Assembly: GCA_034190085.1 (NCBI GenBank)
Contig: JAXHTS010000012.1
Location: 1-64,000, forward strand
DNA: 64,000 nt
Source of the DNA: Spirochaetota bacterium
GTDB lineage: Bacteria; Spirochaetota; UBA4802; JAFGDQ01
Reading direction: 5' to 3'
This document shows, one piece after another, positions 18,166-28,524 of the stretch; within the stretch, counting starts at the first letter, position 1, and every line of letters begins with the position of its first letter. Both the position numbers and the translations under genes were made by a program. The notes under the pieces are model-generated. The model saw nothing but the letters and a program-made list of their open reading frames with translations. It had not been told where the DNA came from and did no database searches.

Positions 18166-19365
18166 TTAGTATGACTTGGGCAACTCAAGCCCAAACTGAC
18201 CAACTATATTTCTCTGAGTATCAGTAGTTCCAGCAGCTATTGCTATTCCTGGAAACATCCAATAACTCTTCTCTATTCGTGCTCTATTGATAGCCCATGC
18301 TGATTTGTTATCCAATGGATCTATTTGAGAATAAGCACCTATGACCTCACTTCCAATTATTGATAACTTTTCCATTAACATATCGGTCAATGCCTTATCT
18401 CTGGAAGGTTCTGTAATCGGAATATTCCCCTGTGTCATAACCCAAATTGTTTGATATGCGAGCATCTTCAATGACTCAATCTCAGTTGTAATATCAGCTA
18501 ATTTCTGACGAACCTGCTGTTTTTGCAGCAGGTCTTTCTCTCTGGCAAAGTGAATTAATTCATCCAATATCCTCTTACAGGCGCCATATGCCCCAATAGC
18601 AACACTGCCTCTCTCATACATTAGCGATTGCATCAATTGATACCAACCCCTATTCTCTTGCCCAACAAGATTCTCCGCAGGCACTCTTACATTATCAAAA
18701 AATACTTCATTGAATATATGATAACCAACATAATTGATGATAGGCCTAACAGTAACCCCAGGACTCTTCATATCAACAATGATAATACTAATTCCATGAT
18801 GCTTTTTTTTGGCATTTGCGTCAGTTTTTACAGCAAGCCAACACCATCTTGACCTGTGGGCAGCGCTTGTCCACACCTTCTGCCCGTTAATAATATATTC
18901 ATCCCCCTTTCTCTCTGCACGAGTTCGGATATTTGCAAAATCACTTCCAGCATCGGGCTCGCTATAACCTGTGCACCAAACGCCATCAGGATCGCCTGCT
19001 GCAATGAGTGGCATGTACTTCTTCTTCTGCTCCTCTGAACCAAACATAATCAGGGATGGTCCAACCCAACCTACCCCACTTACACCCATCATAGTACCGG
19101 GAATCCTCCAATATCCCACCTCTTCAGCATAGACCACCTGCTCCCAAAGAGAAGCTCCCATCCCACCATATTCCTTGGGCCAATTGATAGTAAGCCATCC
19201 CTTTTTTGCAAGCTTTTGTGCTATTGACATAGCAAAATCCCAATCATCATCATCATGCTCATCCTCAAAAGCGCCACCGCTAAAGCCTGGAGGCAACTCA
19301 TTTTTCACAAACTCTCGAATTTCCGCCCTTAACTTTTCTTCCTTTTCGTTAAACTGAAAATTCAT
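18166..19365 (-). CDS. Acyl-CoA dehydrogenase (FAD-binding partner)
   Basis: 399 residues. Motifs include WCTGYSEPDAGSDFA near residue 130 (FAD/substrate-binding strand), KVWTSAAHRSRWCWLAVKT, and the C-terminal AAGTTDTQRNIVGQFGL that holds the adenine moiety of FAD. It should oxidise an acyl-CoA to the enoyl-CoA and pass electrons to electron-transfer flavoprotein. It is first in a two-gene minus-strand operon with the second dehydrogenase. Substrate unknown; family certain. Confidence 0.88.
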   Translation of the reverse strand: MNFQFNEKEEKLRAEIREFVKNELPPGFSGGAFEDEHDDDDWDFAMSIAQKLAKKGWLTINWPKEYGGMGASLWEQVVYAEEVGYWRIPGTMMGVSGVGWVGPSLIMFGSEEQKKKYMPLIAAGDPDGVWCTGYSEPDAGSDFANIRTRAERKGDEYIINGQKVWTSAAHRSRWCWLAVKTDANAKKKHHGISIIIVDMKSPGVTVRPIINYVGYHIFNEVFFDNVRVPAENLVGQENRGWYQLMQSLMYERGSVAIGAYGACKRILDELIHFAREKDLLQKQQVRQKLADITTEIESLKMLAYQTIWVMTQGNIPITEPSRDKALTDMLMEKLSIIGSEVIGAYSQIDPLDNKSAWAINRARIEKSYWMFPGIAIAAGTTDTQRNIVGQFGLELPKSY

Positions 19366-19579
19366 TATACTTTATACCCCCTTTCTTAAATATTAAATAA
19401 TCATTCCGTGGATTATTTCGATGTAGTAAATATTTATTAAAAATCCATCTATCAGGATCATTATCCATCAAAAATTAATGATTTTAATTATTGATGATTC
19501 TCAATACAATAGAAGATGAGATCCTTAGGGATTAAATTAGAAACATCCATTTAAAAAGCAACAACAATTTATCACTTAA

Positions 19580-20923
19580 TCATATAGAAAATCCCAACTC
19601 TTTGGCAAACATAGAGAGATCTCCACTTGCTGATTTATAATGAATAATATGCAGTCTCTCCTTTGCCCTTGTCAGCGCAACATAGAGGAGCCGCCGCTCC
19701 TCTTCAAGGTCAGAAGAAGCATCAGGTATAATATCATCCGATATCCCAGCTATAATAACCGTATCAAATTCCAATCCCTTTGAGGAATGCATGGTCAACA
19801 ATTCCACTCTATCTGATTTTAATAATTCATTTTCCTGTATATTATCCCTGATATACCCCCCCTGCCAGTTATTTCTGTACAGAATAGCTATCTTTGATGA
19901 TACAATCTCAGTAGGGACTAAAATACTCTGTATAATTTCAAGCTCCCCTCTCAAGTCCTCAACATAATAATCTTTTACAACCCCACCCCTCCCCTTGAAG
20001 GATCTAAGTCTCTTATTTGTCCTATGCCTATTATTCTTGATAAATCTATTCGACAGATCAACAATCTCTCTTCTTGATCGATAATTGATGCTTAATTTAT
20101 GAATCTCTGAATAAGAGAAATACCTCTTCATCTTTATTATATAGTCAACCTTAGATCCCCTGAATCCATAGATCGACTGCCAGTCATCTCCCACAAGGAA
20201 AAGATTAGACCTTTCATTATGCATTAGGAGTTTTATTAACCTGAAATTATCCTCAGATGTATCCTGAAATTCATCAATTAGAATATATTTATATTTATCA
20301 ATTGTGTTATTTCTGATACCTTCATTATTAGATAGGATATCGATTGTATATCCCATCATATCTCTAAAATCTATTATATCTCTTGATCTCTTATAGTCAT
20401 TGATTCTATTATTAACATCCCTGATCCGGCTGATGATGCCTAGATGGTTCAGTCTGATTAAAGTCTTTTGATCAAGTTTGTCAATTGTCTCCAATAATCC
20501 GCTGACTACCTTGATAGGCAATCCAAGGAACTGATCAATGGAGTCCTGTAAAAGGTCAAATTTTAGTGATTCAACACCCTCTTGATCGAGAATAGATGGG
20601 AATTGACTAAACCCATAGGATTTCAGAAATATATCGTTATTATCTTTAAGAAAAGCCAAACAGAAGGAGTGAAATGTGCCGGATGTTATATCAATCACCC
20701 CTACACCAAGAGAGGTTCTTAACCTATGCTTAATCTCTTCAGCGGCCTTTCTGTTAAATGTTAAAATTAATATATTCTCAGGTTCAGCCCTGCCGCTATC
20801 TATTATATTCTTTATCCTTTCAACTATTATTCTGGTCTTTCCTGTGCCTGCCCCAGCAATGACGAGAGTAACCCCGTCCCGTGGTATAGACGCCCTACGT
20901 TGCTCTCTGTTTAAATCGCTCAT
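19580..20923 (-). CDS. Compact UvrD/Rep-type superfamily 1 helicase
   Basis: 447 residues, much shorter than the 650-750 of UvrD, Rep or PcrA. The full set of SF1 motifs is present: AGAGTGKT (Walker A, residue 24 on), DEFQDT (Walker B), GDDWQSIYGFRGS (motif III), NYRSRREIV (motif IV), TMHSSKGLEFD (motif V) and EERRLLYVALTRAKE (motif VI). The accessory 1B/2B domains look reduced. It is probably an ATP-dependent 3'-5' DNA translocase for repair or for removing protein from DNA. The following queH gene lies on the same strand, 31 bases before it. Confidence 0.85.
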   Translation of the reverse strand: MSDLNREQRRASIPRDGVTLVIAGAGTGKTRIIVERIKNIIDSGRAEPENILILTFNRKAAEEIKHRLRTSLGVGVIDITSGTFHSFCLAFLKDNNDIFLKSYGFSQFPSILDQEGVESLKFDLLQDSIDQFLGLPIKVVSGLLETIDKLDQKTLIRLNHLGIISRIRDVNNRINDYKRSRDIIDFRDMMGYTIDILSNNEGIRNNTIDKYKYILIDEFQDTSEDNFRLIKLLMHNERSNLFLVGDDWQSIYGFRGSKVDYIIKMKRYFSYSEIHKLSINYRSRREIVDLSNRFIKNNRHRTNKRLRSFKGRGGVVKDYYVEDLRGELEIIQSILVPTEIVSSKIAILYRNNWQGGYIRDNIQENELLKSDRVELLTMHSSKGLEFDTVIIAGISDDIIPDASSDLEEERRLLYVALTRAKERLHIIHYKSASGDLSMFAKELGFSI

Positions 20924-20954
20924 CTATCCCCTATAGATAGTGAAAAAGGCCACC

Positions 20955-21542
20955 CTATACTTGCCTATTGCAAATAGACTTCTGATACCATAGTGAGTTC
21001 TTACCCCTCTCCATCTTCGAATAAATACACCCACAATAGTTTTGCCTATAAAATCCATACTTCTTTGAAATCTCCATGGCTTTTTTATATCCACTCCCCT
21101 TTTTAAAATTAGCCTCAAAAAATTCTATTCCATATTTTTGCGCCAACTCCTTGCCAATCCTGTTTATTACATCAGCATCCTTATGTGGACTTATTGACAG
21201 GACTGTTCCGACCATGGATATCTGTTTTTTTTGGGCAAAACGAAATGTTCCTTCAAGTCTGATCCTGTAGCATTCCCAGCATCGTTCAGACCTCTCACCA
21301 AGAAATCTATATCCCCTTATGGAGGTGGTCCATCTTTTATTGTCATACTCACCAATATATATTTCAAAATCCTTTATCCTAGAAAAACGCCTAAGCTCCT
21401 CCAATCTTTTATTATATTCGAATTCCGGCGCTATATTAGGATTATAAAAAAATGAGATGATATCAAAGGATGGCAGCAACTCTTTATACACATTACCAAA
21501 ACATGGAGCGCAACAGGTATGTATTAGAATACTATTTTTCAT
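20955..21542 (-). CDS. queH: Epoxyqueuosine reductase QueH
   Basis: 195 residues of the QueH (DUF208) family, the non-cobalamin enzyme that reduces epoxyqueuosine to queuosine in tRNA. The N-terminal HTCCAPC (residues 8-14), the middle SERCWECYRIRL and the C-terminal YRQNYCGCIYS supply the cysteines that hold the [4Fe-4S] cluster and nearby metal. Length is normal. It is upstream of the helicase gene on the same strand and may be cotranscribed with it. Confidence 0.9.
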   Translation of the reverse strand: MKNSILIHTCCAPCFGNVYKELLPSFDIISFFYNPNIAPEFEYNKRLEELRRFSRIKDFEIYIGEYDNKRWTTSIRGYRFLGERSERCWECYRIRLEGTFRFAQKKQISMVGTVLSISPHKDADVINRIGKELAQKYGIEFFEANFKKGSGYKKAMEISKKYGFYRQNYCGCIYSKMERGKNSLWYQKSICNRQV

Positions 21543-21866
21543 GAGTTATCCAACCTACGAAGCCGATTTCTCTTCACATTTTATTGCATATCGTATTTCA
21601 AAGGGCTATTTATATTACATTTTGCTCTTAGAACTTCTTCCCAACATCCATACGGACTATAAGAATAATAATTTTTACTTAATCAACAATAAATTTTACA
21701 AATGCTAAAAGAGTAAAGATAAAATGCAATAATAGGGTAGATCTTCCACGATTTAATATAATGAAATGAAAAACATAATAAAACTTCATTTTATCTTTGA
21801 CAAATGTCATTGATCACTGATTAACCAACAATATATTTTACTTCTATAAAAAGTGAATGTATTCCT

Positions 21867-21919
21867 TTTTGACTCATCATACCGCCTTAAAAATGGGGGT
21901 ACGCTTCCTTGAGTCAAAA
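21867..21919. repeat. Nested inverted repeat in the murA leader region
   Basis: TTTTGACTCA (21867-21876) and TGAGTCAAAA (21910-21919) are perfect 10-base complements. Inside, TACCGCC and GGGGGTA pair with one mismatch around TTAAAAAT. It lies between the divergent queH and murA genes, just before the murA promoter candidate. It could be a cruciform, an operator or a terminator for leftward transcription. Confidence 0.5.
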
Positions 21920-21931
21920 TGACAATTTATC

Positions 21932-21960
21932 TTGTTAATTGTGGCAATTCTCGATAAATA
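21932..21960 (+). promoter_or_regulatory. Sigma70-like promoter for murA
   Basis: TTGTTA (21932-21937) and TAAATA (21955-21960) are separated by exactly 17 bases and lie 70 bases before the murA ATG. The match to the consensus is moderate and the surroundings are AT-rich, so this is the best candidate rather than a certain promoter. Confidence 0.4.
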
Positions 21961-22029
21961 TATAAGATATATAATTTAGTCTATAATGAAAAAATCTTAA
22001 ACTACTCTCTAAAGCAGGAGTGAAAGAGA

Positions 22030-23298
22030 ATGGATATATATAAAATTTGTGGAGGCAAGAGTTTAAAGGGAGAGGTCTCAATATCTGGAGCGAAAAATGC
22101 AGCCCTTCCGATAATAGTAGCTAGCCTTCTTGCTGATGGTGAGACTGTACTTAAGAATATTCCATATCTGGTTGATGTAAAAACCATTCTAGAGGTTATG
22201 GAATACCTTGGTGTAGAATCAGAACTCAATCACGAAAAAAATACATTAAAGATAAGAGTCAATAGACTAACAAATGCCGAGATACCCTATGACCTTGTGA
22301 AGACAATGAGAGCATCGATATATGTTATGGGGCCATTATTAGCAAGACTCGGTGAGGTGGATATTTCTCTTCCAGGAGGATGTGCTATAGGGGAGAGGCC
22401 AATAGATATCCATCTTGCTGGATTCGAATCTCTGGGCGCACAAATTGATATTGAACATGGATACATTAAGGCAAGAGCCAAGAGGTTGAAGGGAGCCAAG
22501 TTTATTATGAGAAATGTATCAGTAGGCGCAACAGCAAATATTATAATGAGTTCGGTTCTGGCAAAGGGAGAGACAATTCTCGAAAACTGTGCAATAGAAC
22601 CGGATATCGTTGATCTTGGCAATTTTCTCATTAAGATGGGAGCTCAAATTGATGGTCTTGGCACAGACAGACTCATTATCAGGGGGGTTAAAAGCCTTAA
22701 GCCTGTCACCTACTCAATAATACCTGACAGGATAGAGTCTGGCACTTATTTACTTGCAGGCGCAATTACAAGGGGAGATGTTAAGATTACCAGGATGAGA
22801 CCTGATCATATTACTTCTCTTCTTAATATTCTCTCTGAGATGGGCTTCCAAATTGAGCAGGGTACAAATTGGATAAGGATTAGGCCTTCTGATACACTAA
22901 ATGGCGCGGTTATAAGGACATTGCCCTATCCAGGATTCCCAACAGATCTGCAGGCTCCCATACTATCCCTCATGTGCACTATTCCGGGAATAAGCGTAAT
23001 AATTGAAACGATCTTTGATAAAAGGTTTACTCACATCGGTGAACTTCGAAGAATGGGGGCTGATATTACAACAGAAGGTAATGTTATAATCGTAAAGGGT
23101 GTGGAGGAATTGACCTCAGCTACAGTTATGATGTCGGATCTCAGGGCAGGCGCAGCCCTTATTCTTGCCGCACTATCCTCTGAGGGTGAAACAGAAATAA
23201 GAAGAATTTATCATTCAGATAGGGGTTATGAAAAATTAACAGAAAAGTTATCATCCCTTGGCGCCGATATTATAAGAGAAAAAGGAGGAAAGCCTTAA
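22030..23298 (+). CDS. murA: UDP-N-acetylglucosamine 1-carboxyvinyltransferase MurA
   Basis: 422 residues, normal length. It transfers the enolpyruvyl group of PEP to UDP-GlcNAc, the first committed step of peptidoglycan synthesis. [10 protein letters not shown] (residues 18-27) binds substrate, and the catalytic loop reads [12 protein letters not shown], so the active-site cysteine is present and the enzyme should be fosfomycin-sensitive, unlike the Asp variants of some spirochaetes. GGAG is five bases before ATG 22030's leader. Its TAA overlaps the ATG of the flagellar gene, which couples their translation. Confidence 0.95.
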   Translation: MDIYKICGGKSLKGEVSISGAKNAALPIIVASLLADGETVLKNIPYLVDVKTILEVMEYLGVESELNHEKNTLKIRVNRLTNAEIPYDLVKTMRASIYVMGPLLARLGEVDISLPGGCAIGERPIDIHLAGFESLGAQIDIEHGYIKARAKRLKGAKFIMRNVSVGATANIIMSSVLAKGETILENCAIEPDIVDLGNFLIKMGAQIDGLGTDRLIIRGVKSLKPVTYSIIPDRIESGTYLLAGAITRGDVKITRMRPDHITSLLNILSEMGFQIEQGTNWIRIRPSDTLNGAVIRTLPYPGFPTDLQAPILSLMCTIPGISVIIETIFDKRFTHIGELRRMGADITTEGNVIIVKGVEELTSATVMMSDLRAGAALILAALSSEGETEIRRIYHSDRGYEKLTEKLSSLGADIIREKGGKP

Positions 23299-24134
23299 TG
23301 ATTAGGGGTTTATACACAGGCGCTAATGGAATGATATCTCAGCAGGCCAGGATGGATGTTGTTTCCAATAATCTTGCCAATGTTGATAAGACAGCCTATA
23401 AGAGGGACATCACCATCTTTAAGGCATTCCCTGATATGATAATCAGACGGACAAATGATGATGGTCTTGGAATAGTACCCGCTGGCTCTTATGATACAAT
23501 GCCCTTTGTTGGAAAACTTGGAACAGGGGTTGAGGTAAACGAGGTCTACACTCAATTTGGGCAGGCGCCCCTAAATAGGACTGAAAATTCCTTTGACCTC
23601 GCCCTTGATGGAAAGGGATTCTTTTCCGTTCTCACTGAAAGGGGCGAAAGATATACAAGAAACGGCGCTTTTACAATCAATAAGGATGGCCTACTCGTCA
23701 CTCATAATGGAAATCCCGTGATAGGAGAGAATGGACTTATAATAATCCAAAAAAATAACTTTATCATCAATGAAAAGGGGGAGGTGATCGTAAACATGGC
23801 CCTTTCCTCAGATCCCCGTGATGTAGTTGGTATTGATAACAATAATTGGGAAGAGCCAGTAGTAATTGATAGATTAAAAATCGTGGATTTTGAGAACATC
23901 AGAGAGATAAAAAAAGAAGGGGATTCTTTATATAGAGAAACAGAATACTCAGGACCACCTCATCAACTTGTAAGCGCAAAGGTCCTTCAGGGATTTCTGG
24001 AGAAGTCAAATGTCAATGTTGTGAGGGAAATGGTTGATATGATAGAGGTACAGAGGAGCTACGAGGCAAATCAAAAGAGTATTCTATCCCATAATGAGGC
24101 CTTGGGTAAGCTTATCAATGAGGTTGCGCGCTAA
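23298..24134 (+). CDS. Flagellar basal-body rod / hook-basal-body protein (FlgF/FlgG family)
   Basis: 278 residues. The N-terminal helix [12 protein letters not shown] followed by [18 protein letters not shown] is the flagellar rod N-domain, a central D1 segment contains LDGKGFFSV, and the C-terminal [20 protein letters not shown] followed by [10 protein letters not shown] is the rod/hook C-domain. The length suits FlgF or FlgG; sequence alone does not separate them. Usually a second gene of the same family follows directly, but here the next gene is an unrelated exported protein. Translation is coupled to murA by an ATG/TAA overlap. It supports a flagellated spirochaete. Confidence 0.88.
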   Translation: MIRGLYTGANGMISQQARMDVVSNNLANVDKTAYKRDITIFKAFPDMIIRRTNDDGLGIVPAGSYDTMPFVGKLGTGVEVNEVYTQFGQAPLNRTENSFDLALDGKGFFSVLTERGERYTRNGAFTINKDGLLVTHNGNPVIGENGLIIIQKNNFIINEKGEVIVNMALSSDPRDVVGIDNNNWEEPVVIDRLKIVDFENIREIKKEGDSLYRETEYSGPPHQLVSAKVLQGFLEKSNVNVVREMVDMIEVQRSYEANQKSILSHNEALGKLINEVAR

Positions 24135-24495
24135 TATTAGCATAGGGGTTAGGATCTACAAATTTATCTCTGTTTTGTTTTTTATCATTTACATCAAAAC
24201 AACACCTGATATCCAAATCTTCCACAAAATCACCGATCTCTAATACCGCATTCAACTTACCTTACAGGAATCACAAATAACCCCGGTCTGAAATTATATA
24301 CATTGAATATTTATCAAATAGATGATGGAATGAGCTAATCCGCAAAATATCCGACTCCTGAGTATAGACCTTTTTTCTTGACAAAGAAATAAGAATATTT
24401 ATATAATTCACCAATATCCCAAGTAACATGATTAGGTATTTTCTTCATCATTATCTTTTTGAGTAGAAGTGTGTTGTTGATCCATTATATATATA
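24135..24495. other. Intergenic region with a possible minus-strand relic
   Basis: No intact gene is visible in 360 bases. On the minus strand a frame beginning near 24485 (MDQQHTSTQKDNDEE) would join, after a one-base shift near 24430, a frame reading IPNHVTWDIGELYKYSYFF and ending in TAG near 24335. Together this could be a small decayed protein of about 50 residues. It is not recognised. Confidence 0.3.
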
Positions 24496-25368
24496 ATGAA
24501 ATTATTACTATCATGCATCTCAACTTCCTTTAAGCTATTCGATATTATACGCTTATACCCATATATCTTATTAATTCTAATTCTATTTTTTACAATATCC
24601 TGCCCGAATGTAGGTTACTCACAAAGGACAAAGACAAGCATTAAAGCTGGAGAACAGAGAAAAGCCGAAAAGGGCTTAAAGGACAACAGATATTTCTTTT
24701 ATTTTATTGATTCTTCTATTACCAACCTAGGAACAGAAGAGGAGAAAAGGCTCTTCAAAGAGGCTATCCAGAGGGATATTATAGCCCAACTTCTATATAT
24801 GAAATTCCTATTCAAAGAATCCTTTAATGAAATCAGGAAAGCCCAAAGTATCCTCATCAATCTCTATAGAATAACCCTGAAAAGGGATATATCAATTACA
24901 AGGAATCTCCTAAATGGCTTTGCACCAATGTCAATTGAATCGAATAATAACAAGGCTATCCACTATCTCAGATTGGGATATAGGGATATGAGGGTTTCCG
25001 AAATCTATTTAGGAATGGCGGACAACTACAGAGAGAGCCTTTACTCCATGCGTCTTTATAAATACGTAAAAGCCATTAAAAAGGCTAAACACGGCAAAAG
25101 ATATGCTTTCCTGTCCATGATCGAGTGCAAATCACTCCAAGAAGGGAGAAAAGCAATTGCACAACCAAGCTATGAGAATATCGAAAAGATAATAATGAAA
25201 CTAGCTCCTCCTGAAAAGGTAGAGTATTATAGACTAATACATCAGGATAATTACTATATTTCAAAAGATGATAAATCCTTTTTCGATCTAGTATGGGAAA
25301 ACCCAGTTATACATGAGATACAGGATTATCAGAGATATTTAGATGAAGTCGAAATAGCCGATGAATAA
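24496..25368 (+). CDS. Exported protein, unknown function
   Basis: 290 residues with a long N-terminal hydrophobic segment (about residues 20-36) ending FTISC at residue 36, which could be a relaxed spirochaetal lipobox. The mature part is mostly helical and lysine/arginine-rich (NEIRKAQSILINLYRIT, YLRLGYRDMRVSEIYLGMA). It stands between the flagellar gene and a lytic transglycosylase lipoprotein, all in one direction. That suggests an envelope role, but no family was recognised. Confidence 0.65.
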   Translation: MKLLLSCISTSFKLFDIIRLYPYILLILILFFTISCPNVGYSQRTKTSIKAGEQRKAEKGLKDNRYFFYFIDSSITNLGTEEEKRLFKEAIQRDIIAQLLYMKFLFKESFNEIRKAQSILINLYRITLKRDISITRNLLNGFAPMSIESNNNKAIHYLRLGYRDMRVSEIYLGMADNYRESLYSMRLYKYVKAIKKAKHGKRYAFLSMIECKSLQEGRKAIAQPSYENIEKIIMKLAPPEKVEYYRLIHQDNYYISKDDKSFFDLVWENPVIHEIQDYQRYLDEVEIADE

Positions 25369-25486
25369 TAGTATACTATTAGTACTCTACATCAATCAAC
25401 TTTAAATCTCAGAATTTGTCATTTAGACTGAATTTATCTATACTTGGAATCATAGATATATCACTCAATGTAAGGAGAACATAAAC

Positions 25487-27805
25487 TTGAAAAAGCTTAG
25501 CCTTATCATATTATTATCCTTCATAATAACATGTTCAAATAAACAGATAAAGGGTAAAGACCTATCTAAACTCGGTTTTTATTCATCACCCGCTAATATA
25601 ATAAACAAATTAAAGGATGGGAAAGAGAATTATAGGGAACATTTTATGTTAGGGATTGCATACCAAAAAAATGGCAATCACAAAAAGGCAATACTACACT
25701 ATGCAAATAGTTGCTTCAAATACAGGCGTAAAATGAAATTGAAACTCTATCCCTTTCCGGTTTATAAATTCGTTAGAGGGTTTTTTCATTTCAAATCCGA
25801 ATATTATGATAATTCTATTTATGAGATCGCTTCACTTTTTTACTTATACAGAGAGTATGAGTATGTAGTAAAATTCATAAATCTCATTAGAGACAAGGGA
25901 ACAGCCGTTTATAGAGATGGAATCATATTAAAGGCTAGGGCCCTTGTGGAACTGAAGAAATCCAAGGAGGCTATTACAAATCTCAACAAAATACTGAAGG
26001 GCTATGAAGATACTAACTCAAAATCAGCGATTCATATTAGGATCGCGTCAATATATGAGAGGGAAGAAGATTGCAGCAGCGCATTACAGGAATATCTTAA
26101 GATTATCAAACTAAATCAGAAGAGCTGGCAATCAGAAATAGCATCCTCAAGGATAATAGAGACATATGATGGATGTGATTATAATCTCAACCATAAGGAG
26201 AGGACACTCCTATCAACATCCCTTTATAACAATTCAAGATATAAAGAATCAATTAAGATTATTGAGGATATGCAGGCGAAAGCTATAGGGACTCAATTGG
26301 AAATGGAAGTAAATGAGTTGTTAATCAAATCCTATGTCAGAATACGGGAGATCGGCAAGGCTAATTTATTGATTAACAAATACAAAAAGACCTCAGCACT
26401 CTATTACAAATTACTGAAAATTAAGGCTGATGAGTTGTGGGATGCGAGAAGAAAACATAATGCTGTAAAGGTATATAAGAAGCTATTATCCAATAATATC
26501 GAAAGTATACCCAGGGATGCATTGAAGAGGGTTGCGCTATTCATGCAGGATCGTAGGGTATCTGGCTTTACCAGATACTTGAAGGAATATATCAGAAAAT
26601 ACCCGAATAATAGAATATCAGAATATTTTCTATGGCTATTAGCAAAAGAGAGGATAAGGAGATCTGAATTCAAAGCGGCCATGGGTTATTTGGAAAGAGC
26701 AATAACAAAATTCCCTGACGGGGCATATTCTGGCAGAAATAGATTTTGGCTATATAAGATTTTGATCCGTGAGAAGAGGCATAGGGATGCTGCGACAATA
26801 ATTAAAGACCTCGTTGTCAGAAACCCTGATTCATCATATACATGGACACTTATAGAACGAATCAATAAAAAATACTCAATTCAAAAATTAGAGGAATCAT
26901 TCAGTTCATCTATAGAATCAAAAAATGTTGATAATTCCCTCTATTATCATACCCTACTCTTTTTTATAGAAAGAGATTTGGGGAAAAGGGATAGCAGAAT
27001 AAAATCACTCGACTTTGCAGGGATCAGGGCTTATAGCGATTTAGAAAATGATATAAAGGAATTGAAAATCAATTCAAAATACAATAAAATCATAAGGGGT
27101 CTGGACAAATATTTCGCTATTGGAAATATTGAAGGAATAAATAGGGATATCGGTATAATCCCTGATGATGAGGAATCTGATATTGATAAAAAAATTGCGC
27201 TCGCCCATTATGGAGATTTATATAATAACCATTACTTAGCCTTAGCCTCAACAGCGGCGTTGCTTAAACACAAAAATCTAAAAGAAAATTTTGCCATCCT
27301 TCCTGTTGGTTCAATTAAAAAACTCCTTCCTAGGGCATTTATAAATATTGTAGAGGAATCGAGTGCAAAAAAAAATCTTGAGAAGGAGGTAGTCTATGCG
27401 ATGATGAAGGCTGAATCTGCCTTTAACCATAGGGCTGTCTCCTCAGCAGGGGCTGTAGGATTGATGCAAATCATGCCTAACACTGCAAAGGGAATAGCTA
27501 GGGATCTAAAAGTAGATAATTATGATCTTACGGATCCATTAACATCAATAATCTTCGGCACACAATATCTGCATTGGTTGGAGTATTATTTTAAAAGTAG
27601 TTATCGGGACAGCTTTGAAATGATTGTTGCTGGTTATAATGCAGGCGCAGGCAATGTAAAGAAGTGGCAGAAATCCCAAGAATATGAGGATATAGATTAT
27701 TTTGTTGAATTCATCCCCTTTGATGAAACGAGGGGTTATGTATTAAAAACCCGAAGATTTTTTATTCAATATAAACTTATTATGCCTATTATGACTGTAT
27801 ATTAA
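25487..27805 (+). CDS. Lipoprotein lytic transglycosylase with TPR domain (Slt-like)
   Basis: 772 residues; start TTG 25487 is chosen because AAGGAGAA lies 8 bases upstream. The signal peptide ends LLSFIITC, a likely lipobox with Cys16. Residues about 50-560 form tetratricopeptide-like helical repeats. Residues about 630-760 are an SLT domain: catalytic Glu in MMKAESAFNHRAVS, then GAVGLMQIMPNTAKG, AGYNAGAGNVKKW and the closing RGYVLKTRRFFIQYK. It should cleave peptidoglycan glycan strands from the periplasmic face. A FecR-domain gene follows after 30 bases and probably belongs to the same operon. Confidence 0.9.
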   Translation: MKKLSLIILLSFIITCSNKQIKGKDLSKLGFYSSPANIINKLKDGKENYREHFMLGIAYQKNGNHKKAILHYANSCFKYRRKMKLKLYPFPVYKFVRGFFHFKSEYYDNSIYEIASLFYLYREYEYVVKFINLIRDKGTAVYRDGIILKARALVELKKSKEAITNLNKILKGYEDTNSKSAIHIRIASIYEREEDCSSALQEYLKIIKLNQKSWQSEIASSRIIETYDGCDYNLNHKERTLLSTSLYNNSRYKESIKIIEDMQAKAIGTQLEMEVNELLIKSYVRIREIGKANLLINKYKKTSALYYKLLKIKADELWDARRKHNAVKVYKKLLSNNIESIPRDALKRVALFMQDRRVSGFTRYLKEYIRKYPNNRISEYFLWLLAKERIRRSEFKAAMGYLERAITKFPDGAYSGRNRFWLYKILIREKRHRDAATIIKDLVVRNPDSSYTWTLIERINKKYSIQKLEESFSSSIESKNVDNSLYYHTLLFFIERDLGKRDSRIKSLDFAGIRAYSDLENDIKELKINSKYNKIIRGLDKYFAIGNIEGINRDIGIIPDDEESDIDKKIALAHYGDLYNNHYLALASTAALLKHKNLKENFAILPVGSIKKLLPRAFINIVEESSAKKNLEKEVVYAMMKAESAFNHRAVSSAGAVGLMQIMPNTAKGIARDLKVDNYDLTDPLTSIIFGTQYLHWLEYYFKSSYRDSFEMIVAGYNAGAGNVKKWQKSQEYEDIDYFVEFIPFDETRGYVLKTRRFFIQYKLIMPIMTVY

Positions 27806-27834
27806 AGAATACAATAGAATATAATGGGGGGATA

Positions 27835-28524
27835 ATGATGAGATCCGCAATTGTAATTCTGATATTAGTTATGTGCCTGGATTTGAGAGCTGAAACCGGT
27901 TTGGGGAAAATCATTCAGATTACTGGTGATGTTGATATCACCTCACTTTCTACAAGAAGAAGGTTAACACCTAAAGTTGGAATAGAAATTAACAAAAATT
28001 ACAAAATTCGAACAGGTAAAAGAGCATTTATTGAGATCCTATTAAATAATGGAACAAAAGTATTCATTAAGGAAGTCTCAGTCTTGAATATAAATGCAGT
28101 AAAAATGACAGAAAACGAAGCTCCAACAAGAATAAAAATGTTAACAGGCAAGGTTCGAATTAGGGTAAAAAAATCCTTTAGGAGCAGAACGCTAATTCTT
28201 ACAACACCCACATCCATTGTAGGCGTATCCGGAACAGATTTTGGAGTTATTACCAGTAAGCACGAGACCAAGGTCATAGCATTTGAGGGAGCGATTCACA
28301 TAGCCAGCTCCAATCGCAATATTATAAAAGCTATTAAATTATCTCCCAGGGAGGAATCCCGTATACTTTATAACAAACCACCTGAGGAGCCTGTTGTTGT
28401 GCCTCCAGAGATACTGAGATCCTGGCTTGATTATTATGAAGTGGTTGATAATAAAAAAATTGTTATAAAGGGGGAAGAGGAGAAGGGCCTAATTGACAGG
28501 ATTCTAAGGAAAAGAGGGTTCTAA
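27835..28524 (+). CDS. FecR-domain exported protein
   Basis: 229 residues with a signal peptide (residues 1-19, ending LRAE). A FecR-type beta domain follows: GKIIQITGDVDI, NYKIRTGKRAFIEILLNNGT, KMLTGKVRIRV, and the hallmark TPTSIVGVSGTDFGVI near residue 130. In spirochaetes such proteins are mostly periplasmic and not linked to a FecI sigma factor, and none is present here. The spacing of 29 bases to the transglycosylase gene, with a GGGGG-rich ribosome site, suggests cotranscription. Confidence 0.85.
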   Translation: MMRSAIVILILVMCLDLRAETGLGKIIQITGDVDITSLSTRRRLTPKVGIEINKNYKIRTGKRAFIEILLNNGTKVFIKEVSVLNINAVKMTENEAPTRIKMLTGKVRIRVKKSFRSRTLILTTPTSIVGVSGTDFGVITSKHETKVIAFEGAIHIASSNRNIIKAIKLSPREESRILYNKPPEEPVVVPPEILRSWLDYYEVVDNKKIVIKGEEEKGLIDRILRKRGF

